From CAYYJM01 sp964471755 (lineage in GTDB: Bacteria > Planctomycetota > Planctomycetia > Gemmatales > Gemmataceae), in contig CAYYJM010000144.1 in NCBI GenBank assembly GCA_964471755.1, positions 1 to 15,756 of the forward strand: a stretch of 15,756 nt of DNA, read 5' to 3'. A program made the translations under genes and the position numbers. The stretch's first letter is position 1; every line of letters begins with the position of its first letter. Below the pieces are notes generated by a model. The model was not told the DNA's origin. It saw only the letters and a list, made by a program, of their open reading frames with translations, and ran no database searches. This document shows, piece after piece, positions 1 to 7,599 of the stretch.

Positions 1-1
1 C

Positions 2-2452
2 ACGGCGGCCTACATGGCTCCGGAGCAGGCCGACGGCAAGAAGATCGACGCCCGGGCCGACCTGTTCAGTGTCGGCGTCGTCCTGTACCGCATGCTGGCC
101 GGCCAGTCGCCGTTCGAGCGGTCAACCATACCGGCGACGCTCCACGCCGTCGTGCATAACGACGTGCCGGCCCTCCCAGCGTCTGTGCCCGCTGGTCTGA
201 GTGGCTTCATCGCCCGACTGCTGGCGAAATCTCCGGCGGATCGACCGCCCAACGCCAGGACCGCCATCGCCGAACTGGATCGGGCGCTGCTCCAGACGGC
301 GCCCACTCCGCCGCCACCGCGACGCGCCGGCTGGCTCGGTGCGGCCCTCGCCCTGATCCTCGCTGGAGTCGGCCTCGCCGCGTTGCTGGCCTGGGTCGTC
401 GCTCCCAGCAAGGCCGACCGCGAACTCGCGGCGATGGTGGACGAAATGCGTCAGCCCGAGAAGCGGACGCTGGAAATGACGCAGCGCTTTCTGGACTTCC
501 TCCGCCGGCATGCTGGCACGCCGGCCGCCTTGCGGGCCTGGGAGGAGATCCAGGCCCTGCCATCGTACCTGGACCGCCTCGCGGCCGACGGCGTCCTGGA
601 ACCGGAACGTCTTCCTGTGGACGGGATCGTCGGTGTGATCGGAACGCAGGCCGGACGGACGGGCCTTCTCGGTGAGAATCCCGGTCTGGCCTTCCGCCCC
701 GACGGCAAGCAGTTCGCGGTCAACGATCCGCCGCAGCTCTTCAGCGTGCCCCAGCGTCGCTGGCAAGCCACCCTCCCCACGAAGGCGACGGCCTCCGTCT
801 ACTCCGCGGATGGTCGGCTCCTGCTCACCACGGCTGGGATCCATGACATCCAGGTGACACCACCGCGTCTCGTTCTCAAGGCGGACAAACTCGACGAACG
901 CCTTCGCACCGCTGTTGGCCTGTATGTGGCCACCGAGAGCAAGGATCTGGTCAGCGTCGGTGAGCGTGGCGTTGATGTGTGGCGGTGGTCGGGGACGGAG
1001 ATCGTCCATCGACACGCACTGGCGAAGGCTCAGTTCCCTGCCCTGTCGCCCGGCGGCACGGTTCTCGCCGTGATGACCGACGGTCAGGTCAAGCTGTTCG
1101 ACCTGACCGCCGACCCCATCAAGGAGGCTGGCACCATACCCGACCTGCGGTATGTCGATCTGAAGGTCCCGACCAACTTCCAGGTGCTTCAGCTGGTCAG
1201 CGATTCGCGTCTGTTGACCGTGGAACCGGACCGGCGAGCGCGACTCTGGGACATCACCCGCAAGCCGGCCCGGGCGGTGGCCGAAATCGCCCGAGCGGAC
1301 CTGCCCGGCCGGACCATCGCAGAGGGCTCCGGACCGTGGCTGCTCTGGGATCGCTCCGTCGCGGTTCAGGAGGTCCGCGATGACCGGTTCGTCAACCGAG
1401 GTTCCCTCCAGTTGCCGACTTTGCCTGGCAACCAGGTTCAGCGGGCGAGTGTCACCGGAGATGGTGGCACGTTGGCTACCCTCGGTGCCGATGGCGTTGT
1501 CCGTCTCTGGGACCTGACCGGCGAGAAGGTCGCCGAGATCGATCCCGTTGTCCAGCCAGGGCCCGGCGCGGGGGCCCTGACCAGTGACGGCCACTACCTG
1601 ATCGCTCCGGACGATTTTGGTCAGGTGCGCATCTGGGATCTTGGCCACCGTGCCCCGCGAATCGTCGAGACGGGCACCGACTTCGGCCGGCCCGCTCAGC
1701 ATGGCTGGAACCAGTGGACGGCATTGTTGCTGCACCCATCGAACGAGTACCTCGGCATCACCTGGTATGACCGGGCTGGGTTCTGGTCGCTGCCCCCGGC
1801 GGTCGTCAAGCGGTCGACCTGGCAGCCGGACGGTACGCCCTTCTACGCCCGCTCCGGTCGGCTATTCCTCTCGAAGGGAAGTTCCTTCGCCGCCTACGAC
1901 ACCACCCAGAGCCCGCCGCGTCTGCTCTGGTATCAGGACGAGAAGCCGGGCTGGGTCGAGGCGGCCAGCGACGACGGGTCCGTGCTGATTACGCGCCGGC
2001 TGGTCCCTGGCGATGGTGTTCGCTCGTTCGATTTCTGGACGACGACCGAGCAAGGCGCGACGCTCCGGGGCAGTCTTCCCGGCACGAAAAACCACGTCAT
2101 CGTCCTGACTCCGGACGGGAAGCGTGCCTTTGCTGCCGGCCTGCACGGAGATCCGCCTCTGAGCCTGTACGACCTCGACGCTGGCAAGCCGGGCCAGGGG
2201 GTGACCTTCACGCCGATCCAGAACGATCGTCTGACCTCGCTGCGCATCGCGCCCGGTGGTCGCCAACTCGTTGTCACCACCCGGAACGGCCAGGTCGTGT
2301 TGATCGACACGACGACGAGAGAAGTGACGAAGCGGTGGCAGTTCCCGCGGGAACTGACGCACTGCGAAGCAGCGGTCGACGGTCGCCATCTGATCGTCTG
2401 GAGCGCTGGTGGACCGATCTACATCCTACGTCACTCCGAACGGAAACCCTGA
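2..2452 (+). CDS. Ser/Thr protein kinase (C-terminal lobe) with membrane segment and WD40-like propeller, 5'-truncated
   Basis: The open frame enters from the left edge: four codons (T-A-A-Y) precede the first Met, giving the kinase subdomain VIII motif TAAYMAPEQ, so the start and N-lobe lie outside the window. Residues below count from that Met (base 14). Subdomain IX is seen as DLFSVGVVLYRMLAG (16-30), with D16 the structural Asp, and subdomain XI as SPADRPP with R77. The kinase ends near residue 92 and a Pro-rich linker follows. A single hydrophobic segment (about 106-130) should anchor it in the membrane, placing the kinase in the cytoplasm and the rest outside. From about 215 to the end are irregular WD40-like blades, with VKLFDLT (about 357), RLWDIT (about 409), VRLWDLT (about 496), VRIWDLG (about 538) and LSLYDLD (about 716). 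PknB-type kinase-propeller fusions are typical of planctomycetes; the ligand of this one is unknown. The next gene starts 19 bases after the stop, so the two are probably cotranscribed. Confidence 0.9.
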   Translation, partial: TAAYMAPEQADGKKIDARADLFSVGVVLYRMLAGQSPFERSTIPATLHAVVHNDVPALPASVPAGLSGFIARLLAKSPADRPPNARTAIAELDRALLQTAPTPPPPRRAGWLGAALALILAGVGLAALLAWVVAPSKADRELAAMVDEMRQPEKRTLEMTQRFLDFLRRHAGTPAALRAWEEIQALPSYLDRLAADGVLEPERLPVDGIVGVIGTQAGRTGLLGENPGLAFRPDGKQFAVNDPPQLFSVPQRRWQATLPTKATASVYSADGRLLLTTAGIHDIQVTPPRLVLKADKLDERLRTAVGLYVATESKDLVSVGERGVDVWRWSGTEIVHRHALAKAQFPALSPGGTVLAVMTDGQVKLFDLTADPIKEAGTIPDLRYVDLKVPTNFQVLQLVSDSRLLTVEPDRRARLWDITRKPARAVAEIARADLPGRTIAEGSGPWLLWDRSVAVQEVRDDRFVNRGSLQLPTLPGNQVQRASVTGDGGTLATLGADGVVRLWDLTGEKVAEIDPVVQPGPGAGALTSDGHYLIAPDDFGQVRIWDLGHRAPRIVETGTDFGRPAQHGWNQWTALLLHPSNEYLGITWYDRAGFWSLPPAVVKRSTWQPDGTPFYARSGRLFLSKGSSFAAYDTTQSPPRLLWYQDEKPGWVEAASDDGSVLITRRLVPGDGVRSFDFWTTTEQGATLRGSLPGTKNHVIVLTPDGKRAFAAGLHGDPPLSLYDLDAGKPGQGVTFTPIQNDRLTSLRIAPGGRQLVVTTRNGQVVLIDTTTREVTKRWQFPRELTHCEAAVDGRHLIVWSAGGPIYILRHSERKP

Positions 2453-2471
2453 GCGATAAGGAAGCATCGCC

Positions 2472-3416
2472 ATGCCCTCGCACCGATTCGTTCGCGTCGG
2501 CTTCACACTAATCGAGTTGCTGGTCGTCATCGCGATCATTGCCGTGTTGATCGGCCTGCTCCTGCCCGCAGTGCAGCAGGTTCGCGAGGTGTCTTATCGG
2601 TTGCGATGTCAGAACCAACTGAAGCAGATCGGCCTGGCGTGCCACCTCGCAGCCGCCACCAACCAGCAGTTGCTGCCGCCACTGTTCGCGCCGTACGGTG
2701 GGACCGGCACCCGGCACGAGAGCCTGTTCTTCCATCTCCTGCCGTACCTGGAACAGGGGATGTACTACCAGCGTGGCATGGGCGATGCGTACTGGATCCG
2801 CTGGCGATTCACTCAGCCGATGCCGCTGTACGCCTGCCCGTCCGACCCGAGCTATCCCGGCGACGGTCTCATCGGGGCGGACTTCGATAGTGGTTGGCCC
2901 GATAACTCGGCCGGGTCGTACGCGGGCAACTTTCTCGTTTTCGGCCAACCCGCGTTCTGGCGCACGGCGGCCCCGTGGGACGGTCGGACCTGGCATGGCC
3001 GGATTCGCTTGCCGGTCGGCATTTCCGACGGTCTGTCGAACACGGTGTTGATGGCCGAGAAGTATGCTCGGTGCTGGAACCCGGCGACGCATAATCCCTG
3101 GTACAACTGGACGAACTGGAAGGGTGGCGTCGCCTGGGCGGTGGACCGGAACGGCCAGGGCTACTCGCACTGGTCGTCGTACTTTCCGGCGTTCGCGGCC
3201 ATCCCGCCGGGCAACGCCGCCGCGACCGCTCGCTTCCAGGTCCGGCCAACCCCCTTCAACAGCAACTGCGACTACCGCCTGGCCTCGACCAGTCATCACG
3301 CCATGCAGGTTGTCCTGGGCGATGGCAGTGTCCGCTCGCTGGCCGGTGCGACTCCCGCGTCGGTCTGGTGGGCGATGCTGACGCCTGCGGGCGGTGAGGT
3401 GACTCCGTCCAACTGA
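2472..3416 (+). CDS. DUF1559 family protein with type IV pilin-like N-terminal methylation motif
   Basis: A 314-residue protein opening with the prepilin motif: a short basic leader, G10, then FTLIELLVVIAIIAVLIGLL. Cleavage is expected after G10, leaving F11 as the mature N-terminus and E15 as the conserved Glu5. The hydrophobic stretch continues to LPAVQQVREV, followed by the RCQNQLKQIGLA segment seen in the large planctomycete DUF1559 family. The C-terminus has HHAMQVVLGDGSVRSL, matching the family's H-x(n)-DG ending. By family, this is a pseudopilin-like exported protein held in the membrane by its N-terminal helix. No function is established, and DUF1559 genes are present in many copies in these genomes. 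An AGGA Shine-Dalgarno lies about 9 bases before the ATG. The 19-base gap from the kinase-propeller gene suggests one transcript and perhaps a shared envelope role, which is inference. Confidence 0.93.
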   Translation: MPSHRFVRVGFTLIELLVVIAIIAVLIGLLLPAVQQVREVSYRLRCQNQLKQIGLACHLAAATNQQLLPPLFAPYGGTGTRHESLFFHLLPYLEQGMYYQRGMGDAYWIRWRFTQPMPLYACPSDPSYPGDGLIGADFDSGWPDNSAGSYAGNFLVFGQPAFWRTAAPWDGRTWHGRIRLPVGISDGLSNTVLMAEKYARCWNPATHNPWYNWTNWKGGVAWAVDRNGQGYSHWSSYFPAFAAIPPGNAAATARFQVRPTPFNSNCDYRLASTSHHAMQVVLGDGSVRSLAGATPASVWWAMLTPAGGEVTPSN

Positions 3417-3641
3417 CTGGAAGGCGGGATCGGTAGGCTCTCGCTGGATCTCGACCATTTGGCCAGTAACCGGCTTCCGACTTCTTTCGTCTTGCCGTGT
3501 GGGATGGTATCCTCAAAGGAAGGGCAGGTTTCCCAGCCCAGCCTCGGGATCCCCAGGACAGCCGTCAGTGACAGACGTCGTTGTTCCCGAACCGTTCCGG
3601 CAGAGACGTAACACTCGCTCAGATAGGATGATAGGTCAACC
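3417..3641. other. Intergenic region before the TatD-like hydrolase
   Basis: A 225-base non-coding stretch. I see no convincing terminator for the DUF1559 gene (no strong stem followed by a T run) and no clear sigma70-type -35/-10 pair. It probably holds the promoter of the hydrolase-tsaD pair, since the same-strand gap is far larger than others nearby. The ribosome site before the hydrolase is weak: AGGA about 13 bases, or AGG about 6 bases, before the ATG. Confidence 0.4.
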
Positions 3642-4550
3642 ATGTACTACATCGACCCCCATATCCACATGATTTCGCGCGTCACGGACGACTACCATCG
3701 CATGGCTCTCAGCGGCTGCGTCGCCATCAGCGAGCCCGCTTTCTGGGCCGGCTTCGATCGCGGCACCGTTCACGGCTTCCGCGATTACTTCCATCACCTG
3801 ACTGCCGTCGAGCCGAAGCGGGCCGCTCAGTTCGGCATCCGCCACTTCTCCTGGCTCTGCATCAACGCCAAGGAGGCCGAGAACGTCCGCCTCTCCCGCG
3901 AAGTCATCGCCATGATCCCTGAGTTCCTCGACAGGCCCGGCGTCCTCGGCATCGGCGAAATCGGCCTCAACAAGAACACCCCCAACGAGGCCGTCATCTT
4001 CCAGGAACACGTCGATCTCGCCATGAAGACCAACGAGCTGATCCTCATCCACACGCCCCATCTCGAAGACAAGTACAAGGGCACCCGGATGATCATCGAC
4101 ATGCTCAACAACGACCGCCGTGTCGATCCCGTTCGCGTCTGCATCGACCATGTCGAGGAACACACCGTTCGCCACGCCCTCGATGGCGGCTTCTGGTGCG
4201 CCATGACCCTCTACCCGACGACGAAATGCACCCCCTCGCGGGCCGTCGATATCCTCGAAATGGTCGGCACCGAACGCATCATGGTCAACAGCGCCGGCGA
4301 CTGGGGCCGATCCGATCCGCTGGCCGTGCCGGAATTCATGCTCGAAATGCGCCGACGCGGCCACGGCGAGGACGTCATCCGCAAGGTCGTCTTCGACAAC
4401 CCACTGACATTCTGGCGACAGTCGAGCCGCTGGCAGGACTGGCCGACCCTGGACGCCGAGGCGAGCGTGGGGCGTCAGCCCCATGAGACTTCCCCCGGCC
4501 GCAAACTCAGCCCCCTGACGGAGGCCGCTCACCCGAACGGCGGATACTGA
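3642..4550 (+). CDS. TatD-like metal-dependent TIM-barrel hydrolase (EboB/COG1099-like)
   Basis: A 302-residue amidohydrolase-type TIM barrel. Likely metal ligands are visible: H7 and H9 in the opening DPHIHM, E106 in GIGEIGLN, H137 in IHTPH, H170 in CIDHVEE and D220 in NSAGDWGRSDPL. The DPHIHM start, the EPAFW segment and NSAGDWGRSDPL closely resemble the TatD-related group that includes EboB of the ebo metabolite-trafficking cluster and archaeal COG1099 proteins. The substrate is not known. No other ebo genes (UbiA-like, dehydroquinate-synthase-like) are near, so I give no symbol. The family-like part ends near residue 265. The last ~30 residues (from about 273) are Pro/Gly-rich and encoded by palindromic repeat-like DNA, so they are probably a tail acquired by repeat insertion. 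The TGA overlaps the ATG of tsaD by one base (TGATG), implying translational coupling. Confidence 0.85.
   Translation: MYYIDPHIHMISRVTDDYHRMALSGCVAISEPAFWAGFDRGTVHGFRDYFHHLTAVEPKRAAQFGIRHFSWLCINAKEAENVRLSREVIAMIPEFLDRPGVLGIGEIGLNKNTPNEAVIFQEHVDLAMKTNELILIHTPHLEDKYKGTRMIIDMLNNDRRVDPVRVCIDHVEEHTVRHALDGGFWCAMTLYPTTKCTPSRAVDILEMVGTERIMVNSAGDWGRSDPLAVPEFMLEMRRRGHGEDVIRKVVFDNPLTFWRQSSRWQDWPTLDAEASVGRQPHETSPGRKLSPLTEAAHPNGGY
4468..4518. repeat. GC-rich palindromic repeat inside the 3' end of the hydrolase gene
   Basis: A perfect hairpin, TGGGGC-GTCA-GCCCCA (4468-4483), is followed by a second short palindrome, TCAG-CCCC-CTGA (4507-4518). The core GGGCGTCAGCCCC (13 bases) recurs at 7499-7511, and TCAGCCCCCTGA recurs at 7504-7515, so this is a dispersed element rather than chance. 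It lies within codons after about residue 275 of the hydrolase and is read in frame. Confidence 0.65.
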
Positions 4551-5560
4551 TGCTCTTCCTGGCCATCGAAACGTCCTGCGACGAGACGGCCGCCGCCGTC
4601 TTCACCGAGGAACCACGCATCCTGTCCAGCGTCGTCGCCTCGCAGACGGATCTGCACGCGCGCTTCGGCGGCGTCGTTCCCGAGGTCGCTGCTCGCGCCC
4701 ATCTCCAGCGACTGCTGCCCGTCGTCGATGAGGCTCTGCGCAAGGCGAACGTCACGCTCGCCGATATCAACGTCGTCGCCGTGCATCACATGCCGGGCCT
4801 GATCGGTGCCCTGCTCGTCGGCGTCGGAGCGGCCAAGATGTTCGCCCTGGCCCTGGGCGTGCCGCTGATCGGCGTCAATCATGTTGCCGGCCACATCTAC
4901 GCCTGCCGACTCGCCGCCGGTCGCGACATCTTCCCGTGCGTCGGCCTCGTCGTCAGCGGCGGCCATACGACGCTGTTCGACTGCTCGGACGCTGTCACTT
5001 TCCGACTGCTCGGTGGCACCCTCGACGACGCGGCCGGCGAGGCGTTCGACAAGGTCGCCAGCCTGCTCGGCCTCGGCTTTCCGGGCGGCCCGGCCGTCGA
5101 ACGCGAGGCCCGCCAGGGCGATCCGAAGGCGTTCAAGCTACCGCGTTCGTTCCTCCATGACGACCGGCTCGACTTCAGCTTCTCGGGCCTCAAGACGGCC
5201 GTGATGTACACCTTCGCGCCAAAGGGACAGAGCCGGCCGACACCGCCGCCACCGGGGCCGTTTCGTGCCGACCTGGCCGCCAGTTTCCAGGCCGCCGTGG
5301 TCGAGATCCTCGTCGCCAAGGCGTTCCAGGCCATCGCCCAGACGGGCCGACGTCGCCTGGCCGTCGGCGGCGGCGTCACCGCCAACCGCGTTCTGCGTGC
5401 GGCGCTGGAAGAGCGTGCCGAACGCGAGAACGTCGAGCTGATCATCCCGCCATTCGACCTCTGCACCGACAACGCCGCCATGGCCGCACTGGCGATCGAG
5501 AAGTACCATCGCAGCGAGTTCGCTCCGCTCGATCTCGACGCCCAGGCGACGCTTCTGTAG
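4550..5560 (+). CDS. tsaD: tRNA N6-adenosine threonylcarbamoyltransferase TsaD
   Basis: A 336-residue full-length TsaD (Kae1/Gcp family), which transfers the threonylcarbamoyl group from TC-AMP to A37 of ANN-decoding tRNAs, acting with TsaB and TsaE in the cytoplasm. Visible signatures are AIETSCDETAAAV (5-17), the metal-binding HVAGH (H111, H115), VVSGGHTTL (134-142), GEAFDKVASLLGLGFPGGP (163-181), FSFSGLKTAV (209-218), VGGGVTANR (272-280) and CTDNAAM with D307, the third metal ligand. A family variant is HHMPGLIGALLVG at 79-91, where many bacteria have T-x-GPGL. The start is fixed by the TGATG overlap with the preceding hydrolase. No strong Shine-Dalgarno is seen, only a GGCGG about 6 bases upstream, so translation probably depends on the upstream gene. 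The stop lies 8 bases from the stop of the convergent sulfatase gene. Confidence 0.97.
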   Translation: MLFLAIETSCDETAAAVFTEEPRILSSVVASQTDLHARFGGVVPEVAARAHLQRLLPVVDEALRKANVTLADINVVAVHHMPGLIGALLVGVGAAKMFALALGVPLIGVNHVAGHIYACRLAAGRDIFPCVGLVVSGGHTTLFDCSDAVTFRLLGGTLDDAAGEAFDKVASLLGLGFPGGPAVEREARQGDPKAFKLPRSFLHDDRLDFSFSGLKTAVMYTFAPKGQSRPTPPPPGPFRADLAASFQAAVVEILVAKAFQAIAQTGRRRLAVGGGVTANRVLRAALEERAERENVELIIPPFDLCTDNAAMAALAIEKYHRSEFAPLDLDAQATLL

Positions 5561-5568
5561 CAACGCTG

Positions 5569-7311
5569 CTACCTGGAACTCGCTCTTTCCTGCAGGTTCC
5601 TCAGGACTTCGTCCAGGTTGAAGCTCGCCGCCTTCTGCCGCTGCGGGTAGTCCTTGAAGGTCATCAGGAACTTGCCAACGTAGTCCTGGGCCGGGATGAA
5701 CAGGAAGACGTGATCCATGACCCAGTCGTAGTAGGTGTTCGACGTGATGTCCGCCCGCTCGTAGGGGTCCAGACGCAGGTTGAACAGCTTCGGAAACCGC
5801 AAGGTCACGAACGGCTCGGCCCAGACACGCAAGGTGCCCGGTGCACGCTGTTCCATGAACACGAACTTCCAGTTGTCGTAACGCAGGCCGGTCACCTGCT
5901 GATCGTCGTTGCAGTAGAGGAACGACTCACGCGGACTCTTCTTGGCCTGGCCGGTCAGATATGGCAGGAGGTTGTCGCCGTCGAGGTGGACCTTGAAGGT
6001 CCTGTCGCCGACCTTGTAGCCCTTGAGTAACCGGGCAGTCACATCGGCGTCGCCGCCCAGCGCCACCAGCGTCGGCAGCCAGTCGAGGTGGGAGATGATC
6101 TGGTTCGACACCGTGCCCTTCTCGATCTTGCCAGGCCAGCGAACCATGCACGGCACCCGGTAGGCCCCTTCCCAGTTCGAGTTCTTCTCGTTGCGGAATG
6201 GCGTCATGGCTCCGTCCGGCCAGGTGTTCATGTGCGGACCATTGTCGGTCGAGTACATGACGAACGTGTTGTCGGCAATGCCGGCGTCGTCCAGTGCCTT
6301 GAGGACCGTGCCCACGTTCCTGTCGTGGTCGATCATCGTGTCACTGTATTCACTCATCCACCGGCCGGACTGCCCCTTGCTCGCCGGCTTGGTGTGCGTG
6401 CGGAAGTGCATGTGCGTGAAGTTGACCCAGACGAAGAAGGGCTTTTCGGCCTTCGCCTGGCGCTGGATGAAATCGACGGCTCGCTCGGCAGTCACGTCGT
6501 CGATCGTCTCCATCCGTTTCTTCGTCAGTGGGCCGGTGTCCTTGATGACCTGCTTGCCGACCCGCCCGAAACGCGGATCAACGGTTGGATCGTCCTTGTC
6601 GCTGGCCTTGCAATCGAGTACGCCGCGCGGGCCGTACCGGGCTCGGAAGGCCGGATCCTTCGGGTAGTCGGGTAACTCCGGTTCTTCCTCAGCGTTGAGG
6701 TGGTAGAGGTTGCCGAAGAATTCATCGAAGCCGTGGACGGTCGGTAGGAAGTCGTTGCGGTCGCCAAGGTGGTTCTTGCCGAACTGACCGGTGGTGTACC
6801 CGAGTGGCCTGAGCAAATCGGCGATGGTCGGGTCCTCCTTCTGCAGGCCAAGCGTTGCACCGGGCAGGCCGACTTTCGTCAAGCCGGTGCGCAGCCCGTG
6901 CTGGCCGGTGATGAACGACGCCCGGCCGGCGGTGCAGCTCTGCTCGCCGTAGTAGTCGGTGAACAGCATGCCTTCCCTGGCGATCCGGTCGATGTTCGGC
7001 GTCTGGTAGCCCATGAGGCCGCGCGAGTAGGCGCTGATGTTGGACTGGCCGATGTCATCGCCCCAGATGATGCAGATATTCGGCTTCTTGCCCGGCTGGG
7101 CCTGAGTGGCGACGGCCGCGTTGTGGACCGCGAGGGCGGCCAGCAGGTTTGGTGGCGGTGTGCCGCGCTCCGGCTCGGGGGGACTGGCGGCCGACTGGGC
7201 GAGGACCGCATTCGACAGAAGCCGGGCGAGATGCCCGCTCGCGGCCAGGTAGCCGATCGCGATGCCAAGGGCGAGCATCACCCCGGCGGCCAGACTGGTT
7301 TTCCAGCGCAT
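5569..7311 (-). CDS. Formylglycine-dependent sulfatase (arylsulfatase family), exported or membrane-anchored
   Basis: A 580-residue sulfatase that hydrolyses a sulfate ester; the natural substrate cannot be told. The start at 7311 (MRWKTSL) is chosen because AAGAGGAG (7319-7326) sits about 8 bases upstream and a hydrophobic signal/anchor follows at residues 7-25; the frame stays open to 7440 without a good ribosome site. Active-site features: D85-D86 in IIWGDDIG (metal), C126-T-A-G-R130, the formylglycine site of the C-[S/T/P]-x-[A/G]-R type, K179 and H181 in GKNHLGD, H300 in NFTHMH, D356-N357 in STDNGPH (metal) and K376. The Cys must be converted to formylglycine by an FGE-type enzyme not in the window. 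Sulfatases are highly expanded in planctomycetes and often act on sulfated polysaccharides. Convergent with tsaD (8 bases between stops) and divergent from htrA. Confidence 0.95.
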   Translation of the reverse strand: MRWKTSLAAGVMLALGIAIGYLAASGHLARLLSNAVLAQSAASPPEPERGTPPPNLLAALAVHNAAVATQAQPGKKPNICIIWGDDIGQSNISAYSRGLMGYQTPNIDRIAREGMLFTDYYGEQSCTAGRASFITGQHGLRTGLTKVGLPGATLGLQKEDPTIADLLRPLGYTTGQFGKNHLGDRNDFLPTVHGFDEFFGNLYHLNAEEEPELPDYPKDPAFRARYGPRGVLDCKASDKDDPTVDPRFGRVGKQVIKDTGPLTKKRMETIDDVTAERAVDFIQRQAKAEKPFFVWVNFTHMHFRTHTKPASKGQSGRWMSEYSDTMIDHDRNVGTVLKALDDAGIADNTFVMYSTDNGPHMNTWPDGAMTPFRNEKNSNWEGAYRVPCMVRWPGKIEKGTVSNQIISHLDWLPTLVALGGDADVTARLLKGYKVGDRTFKVHLDGDNLLPYLTGQAKKSPRESFLYCNDDQQVTGLRYDNWKFVFMEQRAPGTLRVWAEPFVTLRFPKLFNLRLDPYERADITSNTYYDWVMDHVFLFIPAQDYVGKFLMTFKDYPQRQKAASFNLDEVLRNLQERASSR

Positions 7312-7318
7312 CGACAAC

Positions 7319-7326
7319 TCTCCTCT
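7319..7326 (-). promoter_or_regulatory. Shine-Dalgarno that fixes the sulfatase start
   Basis: Minus-strand AAGAGGAG lies about 8 bases before the ATG at 7311. No comparable site precedes the alternative upstream start at 7440, so the shorter protein, which begins directly at a signal-like sequence, is preferred. Confidence 0.75.
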
Positions 7327-7495
7327 TGCGATTGGGATGGCCGAGCCCCAGACTGCGGGCTGGTCGGCTTGATCCGACGGAATTGACAGGGCGGCGACGG
7401 TTCGCGACGCCGCCAGGGTGAATCTTGCGGTTTCCGACACGCTTCAGCAAGGCAGATCGCGACAAATCAATCGGCGAGGGAGTGTCCTGGTGACC

Positions 7496-7515
7496 GTAGG
7501 GCGTCAGCCCCCTGA
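7496..7515. repeat. Second copy of the GGGCGTCAGCCCC palindromic repeat
   Basis: GGGC-GTCA-GCCC (7499-7510) forms a small hairpin in the region between the divergent sulfatase and htrA genes. It shares the 13-base core with the copy in the hydrolase gene at 4470-4482 and the TCAGCCCCCTGA run with 4507-4518. The rest of 7312-7599 shows no gene. Confidence 0.6.
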
Positions 7516-7569
7516 TCGCCAAGGCCCCTCTCGCCCAGGCTGTCGGTAGCGATCCTCCCTCTCCATGCC

Positions 7570-7588
7570 TACAATAAATTCAAGGAGG
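7570..7588 (+). promoter_or_regulatory. Strong ribosome binding site of htrA, with a possible -10 box
   Basis: AAGGAGG (7582-7588) lies 11 bases before the htrA ATG at 7600 and fixes that start. TACAAT at 7570-7575 is a plausible -10 hexamer in an unusually AT-rich patch, but I find no matching -35 at the right spacing, so the promoter part is weak. Confidence 0.45.
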
Positions 7589-7599
7589 ACGCACTTGCC

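Noticed and set aside
122..1735. Long minus-strand open frame opposite the kinase-propeller gene
   Set aside because: It is an antisense shadow in GC-rich DNA. It shows no domain motifs, whereas the plus strand carries clear kinase and WD motifs.
5557..5572. Small hairpin GTAGCA-ACGC-TGCTAC spanning the stops of tsaD and the sulfatase gene
   Set aside because: A 6-bp stem without a T run on either side is too weak to call a bidirectional terminator. It largely follows from two facing TAG stops.
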